Origin: Oikopleura dioica
Lineage: Eukaryota; Chordata; Appendicularia; Copelata; Oikopleuridae
Assembly (NCBI GenBank): GCA_907165135.1
Contig: OU015569.1
Location: 6,076,001 to 6,140,000 of the forward strand
Direction of reading: 5' to 3'
Length of the DNA: 64,000 nt
The position numbers were made by a program, and so were the translations under genes. The notes beneath the pieces were generated by a model, which saw only the letters and a program-made list of their open reading frames with translations, was not told the origin of the DNA and searched no databases. The first letter of the stretch is position 1, and each line of letters starts with the position of its first letter. Positions 23,001 through 36,156 of this stretch are shown here, piece by piece.

Positions 23001-23287
23001 TTTTAGTTCATTAGCGAACCTAGATCTAAGATTAAGTCAGTTATATTTATCCGAAATCTGTAACATTTTCTACAAGCAGAGATCTCATTTATTAAAGTAG
23101 GAAAATGTTATGACGGAGAAGTCATCAACAAGATTGAAGAATAAAAATATAGTAAGGCAATCACGACGGAAATAATTACACAGAAAGTAAGAAATAGACG
23201 TAGTAGATGTTTTGGATATAGATAGGTGAGTGTACTTTGAGTTGACTCGTTGCGAACAGATGCATACTTTGAATAGCTGTACTTTGT

Positions 23288-25180
23288 TTATTTTTTAGCA
23301 GATTTTTTCGACTTTTCAGGTTTGTCTTTGGGTTTCTTTATGAGAATCTTCTTCAGCTTTCGTATCGTGCCAGATTTTTTAACTGAAACATTTTATCGAC
23401 TCTTTTAAAAAGATAAATTATAAGTTCTACCTCGAGCAACTTGTTTTTCAGCAGGAATATCGAACTGTGCTTCAGGTTCAAAGTTTTCTGGTTTAGAAGA
23501 GTTTTCGATCAGTTGACTCAGTTCGTCTTTTTTGTTCACAACATCGACGATTTGTGCCATCAGAAGTTCTTCCACTTCAACGTGGGAGTCATCTTCACAT
23601 GGTCTTAATTGATACTTAACCTTTGAGTAAGACCGATGATCCTTACTTATTGAGCACCTTTCGCATTTGATACTCTAGCTCGGCATGTCTCTCATCTAAC
23701 AGATTAAATCGAAGTCTAAGAAGTCAATATGTTTCTACCTCAGACAAAAGAAACTCACTGGTATCCAAGGAATTTGTGCTTTTCCGCGAGAGCGGTCCTG
23801 TTTTTAATTATCGAAATCCACTCTTTGAAGAGTTCTTGATCATCTTCAATAACTGCGTCGTCCTGAGACTCTGTTACTCGTATGATATCTTCGAGTTTCT
23901 GGCACTGAGATTCGAGCCCGTGAATCTCCTCTTCAACTTTGAGCAATTGTGAGCGAATTTCATCCGTGTTAACAGTCACTGTACGTTTAACGACAGGATT
24001 ACCATAACCTGGAGCTTTGCCTTTCGGCTTCGGCGGAGGGGGACGTTTTGGGCGTGAGGGGTTGAAAGGAGCCACGTTTGGCGGTGGAAGTGGTGCCATT
24101 TCTTTCTTTCGTGGCGAATTGACAATTTTCGGCGGCGGCGGGCGAGCGGGTGGTTTCTTCGCGAACGGATTCGTTTCTGAATCATCCTCTTCTTCATCTT
24201 CGCTAGCTGAGCCGAAGGGATTGCCAGGAGGTTCAGTAATTTTCGAGCGCGGTGCGGGTATTGGAACTTTTACTTCTTCCGCTCCTTCGTCGCTACTTTC
24301 ACAATCACCGAATGGGTTCCCATTTTCACTTTCTTTTCGTTTTTCTCTTTCTTCGGTTTCTTCTTTTAGACTTTCTTGCTCTTCCTCAGAATCATCTCCG
24401 AAAGGGTTCCCTGATTTTATCGATGGATTGTTGGATTGAGCATTGTCAGACTCCGAGTTCGAATCAATGGTAATTTCTTTAAACTTGAGCCTGAGATCAA
24501 AACCAGATTCAGAGGTCGCTGATTTTTCATCTTCCAGCTTTATCTTTTCTCCGGCTTCCTTCTTCATGAAATTCTCAAGTTGAGGCAAAGAGTTGTTGTT
24601 TAAAATATCTTCGTCTTTTAAATTGCTATAAAATGAGTCAAGATCATTTTGAAAGAATCATGATTCAAAGATTGAATTGTGTTTTAGAGCATGCCTGTGG
24701 AACAAATTTCGTGAAATCTCTTCTCGAATTCACACCGCTCAAAAAGCCTCCTCGTTAGCGATGACCCCTCTTTTTCTTTGCTGCTTATAAAACAAGTTTC
24801 TTCCGGGTTTTTCTTCATTCCTCTTTCTTGAGCAAGTAAGTAGTAAAGTTCGGCGACAAAAGTGATATTTTCTAACAGCGCTGAGCCTCGCAAAAGATCT
24901 TCTTGTGAGAAAAAGGGTTTGATTTTGAGCTTCGTTTCTGAAACTTGGACGATTTGCTCAAACATCTCGTCTGGAGATTGATTGGATACGTCCAATCTAA
25001 TCATATCGGGTCGATGCTAGGTGGATGATGAGTGATTTCCTCGCGTGCTTTACTTACATTATAAATGATAGAAAGATAGGCTTTTCCATCAACCCAATCT
25101 CTGGTGAAATTTTGAATCTCGGGTGAATTCCTCAATCTAAGGTGTCCATTTACCCATTTTAACAATTCTTTCAATTCCAT
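23288..25180 (-). CDS. CH-NPF-bMERB protein (MICAL-like/EHBP1-like, without LIM)
   Basis: A calponin-homology domain opens the protein (ATG at 25180, TTTAG upstream): MELKELLKWVNGHLRLRN, FTRDWVDGKAYLSIIYN, then QEDLLRGSALLENITFVAEL. A long acidic/Pro-rich middle holds four NPF motifs (three NPFG, one NPFA) between about 24120 and 24420, the EHD-binding signature of MICAL-L1 and EHBP1. The C-terminal bMERB helices read EEEIHGLESQCQKLEDIIRV, FKEWISIIKNRTALAEKHKF and LLDERHAELEYQMRKVLNK, a Rab8/10/13/35-binding module. The end is Lys-rich (LKKILIKKPKDKPEKSKKSA). No LIM or N-terminal C2 domain is seen, so it is a minimal version of these recycling-endosome adaptors. It lies 94 nt downstream of TRAPPC2. 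Confidence 0.85.
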
Positions 25181-25274
25181 CGCCAACAGACTAAATCTAC
25201 TCAATCAAAAAATGAGAATTCGAAGGTTATGTACACTTATTGCACGGGCAGATTATAGAAAACAGAAGAGATTT

Positions 25275-25848
25275 TTATGCTGAGCCAAAATACCGCTGCC
25301 CAATGGCGCGTACACGCAATAAAAATGACTTATTTTTGATTTCTCCATCTGGGTTATAAAATGGGTTCAATCGAAGCCGCAGCCAGATATCGTTCACGTC
25401 CTAAACAGATCCATCGTTCTCTCATTCTTTTCTATAAGTTCTATTCTTGCCTGGAAAAAATTGCGAACGGCGTCTTCGTTAATTTGATCGTGCACCATAA
25501 TAAACTTGGCTCCACCAGGAGTTAAGTACGCCGATATGTGCCACTCATTGAAACGGTCAACGCTCTTCAAAAAGCACTGACTAATTGATTTCGCATAATA
25601 AAAGAAAGAAAGCTATTCTGGTCTCACCTTGTTGCCCGTGCCCTGGCCTCCACTAGATCGAGCGACGCGTGTGCAATCAACTGGCAAAGATGGCGCTGCT
25701 CTTTCTCGCGTTTCTGATTGAACTCCGTTTCTAGCAGCGGTCTTTCTCTGGTCAAATACATTGCTCCAAAACTATTTCTTTAAACAGGAGTGCTTCCACC
25801 ATTCCTGTCACTTCCACCGACCAAGGCGAAGTAATAAGAGCCCGTCAT
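25275..25848 (-). CDS. TRAPPC2: TRAPPC2 (sedlin), TRAPP tethering complex subunit
   Basis: The start at 25848 gives MTGSYYFALVGGSDRN; a 54-nt intron joins this to ERPLLETEFNQKREKEQRHL, then CQLIAHASLDLVE. The next exon is KSVDRFNEWHISAYLTPGGA, KFIMVHDQINEDAVRNFFQ, and the last is DVNDIWLRLRLNPFYNPDG ... RVRAIGQRYFGSA. The HLxQLIAHAxLDLV, DRFNEW and LNPFY motifs are diagnostic of sedlin. It folds as a longin-type TRAPP core subunit acting in ER-Golgi transport and collagen export. Stop TAA 25275-25277. The reading frame depends on the introns; unspliced frames stop early. Confidence 0.93.
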
Positions 25849-26581
25849 CGTCGTTTACGAGCCGTCTAGTAAGAATACAAATAAAACCAAGGACATTCGA
25901 AATGATATTTATTCATAATAATTATCTTGTAGAAAATAATCGGAGTCTAGCACAAGGCAATGTTTCGGATTTGAAGAGCTTGATGAACTCAGAACAGAAA
26001 TTTGACAAGGGTATGAACCTATTAGAATTTATCAACAGTTAGCTACAACGAACTGTGAAAACAACGCTGTGAACTTTAACAGAAAGGAATTTTTCGGTTG
26101 GAAAAACGGGCGAGAGATACATGTGGTGTAATTTAAAACTAGAACTACTAGAAAACTAGCTAATCAAAAGCTTTGAACAGGAGCCTTGCCAGATTTAAGA
26201 CGAACAGTTTTTTTAATCAACTGAAAAAAGGGTATTTTTCAACTGAACTCCTCTAGATTTATTTCATTGATAACCCGAGAAGTACAAAACCACGTCGTTG
26301 AAGTAAAGAAATCTTGCTTTAATTATCTTGATTATGCGAGTTTTTCTGGACACCAAGAAAAATCTACTAATTGAGCACATTTGTACAGGAAGAAGGACGT
26401 GAAACTGTGCTTGTGTTCCCGCAGCTCGTAATAGAACGGCTCACATGCCTTGTTGAACAAAGAATTAAAAATGAATACTTCAATATGTTGTATGTTTATA
26501 AGTCAGTGAGAAAATAATGAAATGTTCAGATGAGTGCGGTTCGGTAGGCTATAATGGAAGAAAGAGCGATTTTGAAGTCGG
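25849..26581. other. Intergenic, AP2M1 3' side
   Basis: About 730 bases lie between the AP2M1 stop and the TRAPPC2 start. Both strands are broken by stops, with AT-rich stretches typical of 3' UTR. One plus-strand frame (25761-26042) starts inside the antisense of TRAPPC2 and has no recognisable features. Nothing else seen. Confidence 0.5.
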
Positions 26582-28228
<1,647 letters not shown>

Positions 28229-28360
28229 GTCCGCGGAGGACAGTCGATGCTGCGACTTTCGATTCTAAAAATATACCTCTTTATGTTAGAATAACTAATA
28301 TGAACGGACGTGAAGCAGATCTTAATGGCAGAGATTAATGCATTTTTGATGCGCGCGTGT

Positions 28361-29787
28361 TCACTTAAAATTTTCCCCTTCGTCTTCTTCACTTTTCACA
28401 TGGGAGACGCCTGCACCATACTCGACGCATTGGGATGGCTTCGCTGGGAAATGTCTCTGTGCCGCCGTCATCAACCGTTTAAGACCTAAACTTAAATCGT
28501 AAGCAAAAAAAAAATAAAATCAATAGTTTTTCCAATATCTGCTGATTCTGATTGCATTAAATAAATAATCAGCTATGGAAGCATTTCTGTTAGGAATGAT
28601 AACTCACCTTGGATAAACTTCCTTTGCGTTTCGTCGTTGAGCACATGGGCCACGTATTTCATTGAGATAGTTTCTCTACTGGGACGCATGTGGATACCGA
28701 CGTGATCAACACCAATCGGCCAAGGCGCGTTTCCGATCGCCATTTTCAAGTAAACATCGGATGCCTTGACAAAACATCAGTTCAAAATCGATAAATTTGC
28801 TTTTCACAGATTCGATTGCAGTACTACAGCATTAATTATGAATTAATGATCACCGCTCGAATGAATCCGCCCAAAACTTACCTTTATATAATTTCTGTCG
28901 ATGCAGTACTCGACAATCAACGATAAATGCTTCATGATGTCTTCGGGGCAGACGTTTCTTTTGATGCGATCGAAGAGTGGCTGAATGTACGAGTCCGTTT
29001 GTTTCCAAACAGCCGACAGGGCTCTGCCGTGATGGGAGGATTTTTCTTCTTGGGATCTGGAGTTGAGTTCCTCCGCCCAGCATCTTTGCCAGAATTTAAA
29101 TGCTTTGATGATCATGCCACTTCTTGCATTATACGAGACTTCTTTCAAAATGCCCTTGTTCGCTACTAGCCAGTCGTTGTCAACTTCTGGATGTTCATTT
29201 TTAAAGACTATGTTGTACTTCTTCTCTGCCTTCTCTTTTCCGGCAGCGATATCTTTTGTGACCTCCGTGAGATCCTCATCATCAAGCTGAAATTATAACT
29301 TGGCGATTATTTAGCATAACGGCTTTATACCTGATCCATTGCACTTTTAATTTCGTTTGTCCACCCGAGGATCTTGTAGTTTTCGTCTTTTCCAAGTTCG
29401 ATTTTGCGTAGACGAAAGAAGGTATCCTGGTCGTTTTCTCCAAAGAGACGGATGGGCTCATTTCGCGCCCGTAGTTTCTGAATGACAGTTTCTCGTGGCA
29501 TCATTTTCGCTTGATCTGGACCGAGACGATCGAGCATCGCCTGTGTTTTATCTTCTAGTTCCTGAATCCTTTGCTTCGATAAGTTTAAAATTGCCCTTTG
29601 GAAAACGATACCTGTCTCGAGGAGCAGGAGCTTTAGCAATTCCCATTCGTTGCTGATATTTTTCCTGTTCTATTCTTGCAAGGTCTCCTCGTTTGAAGAA
29701 TTTTTTCTTTGGGTCAATTTTCAATTCTGTTTCGACTTTTTTTCGCTTTCGGTCGATTTCCCCTTTCATTAACGCGGCGAAATCCAT
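28361..29787 (-). CDS. PRPF18: PRPF18, pre-mRNA splicing factor 18
   Basis: The start at 29787 follows TTTGTAAG. The N-terminal exon [20 protein letters not shown] contains the [18 protein letters not shown] motif of Prp18. A splicing-factor motif block follows ([28 protein letters not shown]). The Prp18 domain is split over later exons: [60 protein letters not shown], and [20 protein letters not shown]. The [12 protein letters not shown] and [11 protein letters not shown](F/Y)IQGLKRLMT stretches are hallmarks. Prp18 acts in the second step of splicing with U5 snRNP. The C-terminus has an acidic tail ([12 protein letters not shown]) longer than in vertebrates. TGA at 28361-28363. Confidence 0.95.
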
Positions 29788-29941
29788 CTTACAAATCTGA
29801 AGAGGGATTGTTGTTAGCGTAAAAATCCAGTTAGATGACAAGTTAGATACAATATAGATATAAGCGCGGAATAAAAATATTGTGAGGCAGGGCTGAGATG
29901 CGTAAAGTCGGCATCTGGGCAGTAAAGAAAACTTGAACTCA

Positions 29942-31051
29942 TCACTCGTCATAGTGAGAGCGGCCAACAGTCTTATTGAACTCGCGGCGCCAACTGGACC
30001 AGTAAAGCTGACAGGCTGCGTAAACTTCATCAGCTGATTCATTCCAGGTCTCCTCGACCTGGCCTTAATTATTTATTTGTAAACTTTCGATACTAATGCC
30101 CTGCTTACTTCTACGCTCTTCAGTCAACTGCTCTGGAAAATCAACCTCATTCTTCTCGATGTCAATCTGTTTCATCACAATATTCTTCCAAGTAAGCATT
30201 TGCCCCTGCTTTTCCCAAAATTGAAGAAACTCGTTGTCTTCTGAAAAATCAACATTCTTTCCTTCTTTCACGAGACGCAATTGCTCTTCCCAAGCCTTGC
30301 TGAAAATTAACGCCGCGTATTCATCTTCCGAAACACCAAGAATAGATAATTCGTTGTCGAACATGTTGGCTAACTCGTCGACGGGATCTTCCTCTGGAGC
30401 TTCCTCTTCGGGTAATCGAAACTTGTCCCAACGTTCACTTTCTAGATTCAGCTCTTCTTCGTCGGACACACTTTCATCTTCATCTAATTCTGATACATCT
30501 TCGGCTTGGTAAGATTCATCAGCGACATTCTCGTCCGAGTCAGACAATTCAAGCAATTCTTTAGCAGCTGCTTCTAGCTCAGCTGGAGAGTCTTAACAAA
30601 GGGATCTACTGAATTCTTTATTTCTTTTTATTGATGATGATTTTTCTAGTTTTTATTGCTGCGTTGAATTCAGTGGATTCCTAGCTTTGGCTTTTAATTT
30701 CCCGAGAAGCCCTTGCGAAAGAGCCGAACTGTAACTGAAGTAAGATTAACTTCTACACGCGGGAACGTACTAGTCTGTTGTGTATGATTCGGTGAAGATC
30801 ACTTTCGTTTTTCCGATATAACCTTCGGCGACATATTCCGTGTAAGTCCCATCATGTTGTCCAGGAACATAAACTTCGTCAAACTCAAAGTCCCCGTCAT
30901 TCGTGACTTCATGCTCGTCGGAATCATTGCTTTCAAGCCCGTCAGTGGAGTCTGAGTCTGACTCCTCTTCGTCGGAATCCTCATCATCGAAACAAACTTT
31001 ATTCCTCTTCTCAGATACGTGTCTTGGTAGAAACTCGTCTAATACACTCAT
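29942..31051 (-). CDS. Acidic Trp-containing protein, unrecognised (weak TGS1 N-terminal resemblance)
   Basis: The first exon (ATG 31051) is MSVLDEFLPRHVSEKRNKVC, then a Ser/Asp/Glu run and VYVPGQHDGTYTEYVAEGYI. A downstream exon (to about 30600) has ELSDSDENVADESYQAEDVS, then EYAALIFSKAWEEQLRLVKE, EFLQFWEKQGQMLTWKNIV and, after an intron, WNESADEVYAACQLYWSSWR ending GRSHYDE at TGA 29942-29944. I do not recognise the family with confidence. The Trp/Tyr spacing in FWEKQG ... LTW ... QLYW is reminiscent of the N-terminal half of trimethylguanosine synthase TGS1, but there is no methyltransferase domain here. The middle splice around 30594-30760 is unclear; two separate genes cannot be excluded. 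Confidence 0.6.
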
Positions 31052-31300
31052 AGAGCCTCCGATGATATATTCTGATTCTTCGGGGAGTTTTCAACAATGC
31101 GATTCATGCTAAAGCTACTTGCATTAAACGAAACGGTTCGAAGTCTTTACGCTGATAATTTATTATCTGAGGACTTATGTTGAACTAGGAAGGAGAAGGT
31201 GACAACAAAACGTGTTTGTCAATAAATAAGAGTCAGTAACATGTATTCCCAAGATGGACGATTTCGTGAAGAAATGTAGATTTGAACTTAATGGTTTCTT

Positions 31301-32922
31301 TTAGACCTTGAGGAACTTCTTGAGGCCTTCAGTAGACATGGATTTAGGTCGCTCAAGAGGAAGTCCGACGGCTCGGGACCAGATCATCTGAGAGAAGCAG
31401 CCAAGAGCTCGGGAGACACCAAAGAGGACAGTGTAGTATTCCATCTGGGTGAGGTTGTAGTGCTAGAAACAGAGTAAGAAATAGAATACTAGAAACGATA
31501 TTTACCTGGAGGAGAACACCGGAGTGAGCATCCACATTGGGCCATGGGTTCTTGGCCTTGCCCTGCTCGAGGAGAATGTCTGGGACGATCTTGTAGAGCT
31601 GAGAAACGAGCTTGAAGAGCTTGTCGTCGGGAAGGTGCTTCAAAGCGAATTCTCGTTGGCAAGTGTATCGGGGATCAGTCTTTCGAAGGACGGCGTGACC
31701 GTAACCAGGAACGACTCGACCACCCTTGAGGAGTTCCAGATGAAGTCCCGGAGTTTCTCATCGGAGACTTCGTTGGAGCCAAGATCAGCAATGAGCTAAA
31801 ACAGTTTATAATTGAATAAATCTCTTCTTTTCGTACCTGAGTGAGCCAGACGAGGACTTCCTGGTTGGCAAGGCCGTGGAGGGGACCAGCCAAACCGTTC
31901 AAGGCAGCGGCAAGGGAAAGGTATGGGTCGGAAAGGGCAGAGCCAACCAAGTGGGAGGTGTGGGCAGAGACGTTGCCACCTTCGTGGTCGCTAAGATATC
32001 ATTTTTGAGAAAGGGCGCTTATGTTTCGGACTTACGTGTGGATGGTGAAGTAAAGTCGCATGAGTTCAACGAACTGGGGGTCGTTGAATCCGATCATGTT
32101 GCAGTAGTTGGCGGACCAATCGAGACCAGAGTCGGTGGCTGGAAGGTGTCCGTGCTTACCGTAAAGGTTGTTGAAAATCTTTCCGGCGATGGAAGGAAGG
32201 TTGGCAATGCAGTCCATGCAATCTTCATAGACATATTCCCAGTAGGAGGCTTTGTTAACACCCTGAGCATAAGCCTGAAAGAATCGTTAGTAATGAAAAC
32301 AACGTATTTTTTTACCTTCGCGAACTTGGACTGGGAGTTCATGAGAGTAACAGCGGCGGAGAACTGGGCCATTGGGTGGACATCCTTTGGGAGGTTGTCG
32401 AGCATCTCAGCGACGTGAGATGGGAGGCCAGCTCGCTGGTTCCACTCGTTGGTGAGGGCCTGGGTCTGCTCGACGGTTGGCACTTCACCGGTGACGAGGA
32501 GCCAGAAGAGAGCTTCGGGGAGGGGCTCGCCGCCTTCGACGGCAGATGGAAGGAGCTCCTGGCATTCAGGGATAGTCTTGCCTCGGAATCGGATACCCTC
32601 GTCAGCGTCAAGGACAGAGGTCTCCCAGACCATAGCCTTGATGCCTCGCATGCCACCGTAAGCCATATCGACTGTAACATTTCCAAGCTAATGATTGGCA
32701 ATCAATGGTTGTTATTTTGCAAAAAAGTGCTTACAGAATCGCCGCCATGATTTTTTCGGAATTCTTTGATCTCAGCAATCTTGCCGGGAATCTGGGCAGC
32801 AACGACTTCCTTCAAATCCTAAAGAGAAGGTGAGACAGATGATCAGCTTTACGATTTACCGTGGAGGAAGCAGCACGAGTCTGCGTTCGGAGGAGAGGTG
32901 TGGCGGCTCGTCGCAATGCCAT
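31301..32922 (-). CDS. CS: Citrate synthase, mitochondrial
   Basis: The start at 32922 (ATCTTAG/A ATG) gives [20 protein letters not shown], a typical mitochondrial presequence. The core has [70 protein letters not shown], then [36 protein letters not shown], and [20 protein letters not shown]. Catalytic His residues sit in [10 protein letters not shown] / PLHGLA and GYGHAVLRK. It condenses acetyl-CoA with oxaloacetate in the TCA cycle. It ends LKKFLKV, TAA 31301-31303. Codon use is strongly GC-rich compared with neighbours, consistent with high expression. Six to seven small introns. Confidence 0.98.
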
Positions 32923-34470
32923 TCTAAGATTTGGAGTTGTGATTTTTAACAAATAAACGGAAAAATCGAACTAAGCAGAAGAACGAAAAATAAAAATGGA
33001 TCGAAGTGTATTCTAGAAAATATTCATTTTTACTTAATTTTGAAAAGTACTTTTCTAACATTTTACCAAGATATTTTCAAACTAAATCCTCATTCCTCGC
33101 TATATTCATTTATTATTCAAATTGAATTTCGATATTTTCGGATATTGAAAGCTTTTCTGAATGAAAAAAAAATTATCGCCGGTTTCTCTGGTAGAAAAGG
33201 GACTGGTATTGGTGAGGAATGGGATCTTGGTTGAGTAATAATCTCTGGACTGGGCGAACTCTGGCCCAAGTTGGCTGCACACAACGGGACGTGTTGATTT
33301 CAAGCGCGCTCATCTCAACCAATCAAATGCGCAAAAAGGAGCCTGAATCTATTCCCGGCCGAATTCCGTTTCTCTTCCCCATTTTTTCAACAGCTCTCTA
33401 ATCGTCATGTCTCATCTCCCGGGCAGAATGACGGTTATCGAAATAAACGTCCTCGCAGTTCTGCTTTTTCTCAAGCAAAAAAACGTGTTTGCTTTATTAC
33501 CAAATTATTGCGAGGTTTCACTAACAATAATTTTTTCATAATTTAATTGACTTTCATTTTCCTCTATTTGTACAATTTAACTTCTGAAAGTGAAGGTTTA
33601 TTTATTTTATGGTGGAATCAGTAACAAAAATCTATTTGTAGCGTGGATTTTCTCGGCCGATAAGAAAAAAATATAGTATGGACCATACTGTATGGTACAC
33701 TAATAAATAGTATAGTTTTGAGGGTCTGAGTCATCACCAATGACGTCATAAGGGCCCCCTTTGAAAAATGGGAATGTCCCTCTGTATCTCTGAAAATTTT
33801 CAGAAATATATGAAGATTTTGGCATCGTTGGAAAGCCCAGTTCAAACTGGTTGTGAGCACAAGGTGCGCATGAAGAAATTTCTAGAAAAGAATTTTTTTT
33901 GGGACAAAATCTTTTCTAAATATTTTTTTCGGAATTTCTTATTGCGCACCTGGTGAACATAACCAGTTTGAGCTGCGCTTTCCAACGATACCAAAATCTC
34001 TTTATATTTCTGAAAATTTTCGGAGATACAGGGGGACATGACCTGACATTTTCAGGTACTTATGCACTAGAATTGGAGATTTTCCGAGGCGTGGACACAA
34101 AAAAATCGTACCATTCGACTCCTTAGAACTTGCGCTACAAGATGAGCACAAAAAATATTGAGGTCACGATTTTGCTCCGCAGAAGTTATTTTCATCTATC
34201 ATCTGCTTTACTTTTCTTCTTTGATTGCAGTCGCAGAAGGCCCATTTTGAGCAAAGGAAACGAACAATTAAAAATGAAAACGTGCTTTTATTACGACCAT
34301 TTTCCTTTTGAGCCAAGCTGAATAGGGTAAAAGGAAAACGATTGTGTTACTTATGTAAATATGAGTTGCGTTACTCATAAACCAATCATCAAAATTGAGT
34401 TTCCTGTATGATTTGAAATAGAGCGAAAATCTCAAGAAAGGAATCCAGGAAAAAAAAATAAACAGAATCA
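32923..34470. other. Intergenic, about 1.5 kb, with a large inverted repeat
   Basis: The longest gene-free stretch here, between divergently transcribed citrate synthase (-) and rhomboid (+). It is AT-rich. The middle is occupied by the 266-bp near-palindrome at 33774-34039 (listed separately) and a TGACGTCA palindrome at 33741-33748. Short open frames on opposite strands at 33768 and 34039 encode nearly the same peptide because they are the two arms of the palindrome; they are not genes. Confidence 0.6.
33774..34039. repeat. Large imperfect palindrome (foldback/MITE-like)
   Basis: The left arm starts ATGTCCCTCTGTATCTC and runs to about 33905; the right arm is its reverse complement, ending near 34039. 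Over the first 60 or so bases I count about seven differences between arms. The arms contain matching segments such as TCGTTGGAAAGC and TCAAACTGGTT, and the centre is an AT-rich GGGACAAAATC stretch. The structure could extrude a long hairpin and looks like a foldback or MITE relic. No target-site duplication was seen at its edges and it encodes nothing. Confidence 0.8.
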
Positions 34471-36004
34471 ATGACTGAAGAGAATATAGAGCTGGAGAAG
34501 CGGGACTCAAATAGAAATGATGTTCAAATTGACGGGCAAAAACATGTTGTTATAGGCAAGGTTACGCATGCAGTTCGATAAAGAATTATTGCAGCTAGTT
34601 TCTTATATTTTTCTAACGGATTTATTAACCCTTACTCACAGATGGCCCGCAGAGACCGAAGGTGCAAATCGATGGTTGGGAAACAGGAGGAAGAGCCCCT
34701 GCAAAAACAAAGGAAGAACTACGGGTATCATGAAAAACGTTTTCTTTTGCTAATAATTTTTATTTAAGTACTACATGCGCTGTAAGACCCTTTGCTGTCC
34801 GCTGGGGAGTGCTTGCTCCAACAGATGTTATGAAATGGGGATGACTCGATGCTGGTGCTGCTTTGATTCGATGCATAATTGTAGTGAAAGCTATTTGATC
34901 GACGAAAATATACCGACGAGGCCAGAAAAGTATGCACAAATCGAAGAATGGTTTAGGAGTTTCAATTGCCAGGTATTTCTGGTAAAAGAGATTTAATCGA
35001 TTCCCATTCTAAAGCCTTTACCTTTGGTCACGATGATTACAACTTTGATCGAAGTTGGCTATTTCGTCTACGTCAGACATCTACCGGGGGGCTATAACGA
35101 AAACATCCTTGACAGTCCTCTCCTGTGGCGCTATGAAAGCAAATCTCTTTGGTACATCTGGATCACTTACTCGTTTTGTCATGGCTCGCTTACACATCTA
35201 CTTTCAAATTTATTCCTGAAAGTCTTCCTTGGGCTCTTTGTTGAAATGGAGCACAAGTGGCTACGCGTGCTTATAATTTATATACTTGGCGTTGCTCTTG
35301 GAGCGCTTTTTCATTCTGTCGTTAATCCCTGTTCGCCTCTGTGTGGCTCTTCTGGTGGTTGTTTTGCTCTTCTCGGTAATGCTCCGAATCTAACACCGTA
35401 CTTTCAACTATTTAGGCGCTGGAATCATCAAATTCAAGCGCCATTACAAATACAAGGGCAGAATGCGACGCTGGTGCAACTACTCTACCTGCATGATCAT
35501 TCTTTTCCTTACCGCCGCTGATCTCGTGTACACTTTGGTGAATTGGTTTTCCTGCGCCCCGGCTACAAATTCGACGGCAATCTCAGCGCACGTTGGCGGC
35601 CTCATTGCTGGTCTCTGTGTATCATACTGGGCGCTAAACAAGTTCCAAGAATCCTGGGGCCAGAATATATATCGCCATCATCGATATCGATATCAGGCAA
35701 TCACGGATGATGATGTCGTCTGTTGTGCGTATAAGGTACTTTTTACTCAAAGTTCGAAGCAAATCATTTTTATAAGCACTGTTGTGAGGCTTGGTTTCGT
35801 AATGCAGATTGTATTAAACTGTTCAAGGTAAATTGTTTCGACGTTCATTTCGTTTAAATAATAATTAAGGACTGGAAGGCTTGGCTTTTCGCAATCATTC
35901 TGATTGCTTCGTTTGTTGTATCGATTCTTCTCAATTTGATGAATACAGAAGAGGATGGATGCCTTGCGTCAGTCGAATTTAATCGAGATTGCTTCCAGTT
36001 GTAA
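34471..36004 (+). CDS. Rhomboid-family intramembrane serine protease
   Basis: Start at 34471, MTEENIELEKRDSNRNDVQI. A following exon joined through a probable GC-AG intron continues PKVQIDGWETGGRAPAKTKE, then a Cys-rich segment RCKTLCCPLGSACSNRCYEM. The membrane core has TMITTLIEVGYFVYVRHLPG, SFCHGSLTHLLSNLFLK, and the catalytic motif CGSSGGCFALLGAG with Ser in GSSG. The catalytic His is in STAISAHVGGLIAGL, about 75 residues later. The last helix is AWLFAIILIASFVVSILLNL, ending DCFQL, TAA 36002-36004. The HxxxxHLLSN, GxSG and AHxxG motifs identify an active rhomboid of the Rhomboid-1/RHBDL type, which cleaves EGF-like ligand precursors in the secretory pathway. The Cys-rich insert before TM1 is unusual. 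Confidence 0.92.
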
Positions 36005-36156
36005 TTATTTATCTTCCGAAACTGAGAAGCATACCTTGGCCTTCCTTTTTCTTGTACAAAATAAACAAATATAATATAATAAAGTGACCAAATTGAGAAA
36101 GATTTATTGGATTGTTCTTGTTACACGCATTTTTGTCAGAAGTTTTCAAGATGAAG

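Noticed and set aside
24017-24439. Plus-strand Gly/Ser/Phe-rich frame of 140 codons.
   Set aside because: Antisense of the Pro/Glu/Asp-rich NPF region; a low-complexity shadow.
31876-32418. Plus-strand frame of 180 codons over citrate synthase.
   Set aside because: Antisense of a GC-biased, conserved gene that lacks stops on the opposite strand by codon bias.
33741-33748. TGACGTCA near the palindrome as proof of kinship with the 42.4-kb MITE.
   Set aside because: An 8-bp shared palindrome alone is too short; the terminal sequences of the two elements do not match.
33768-34039. Two open frames on opposite strands giving nearly identical 60-residue peptides.
   Set aside because: They are the two arms of the palindrome read outwards; not genes.
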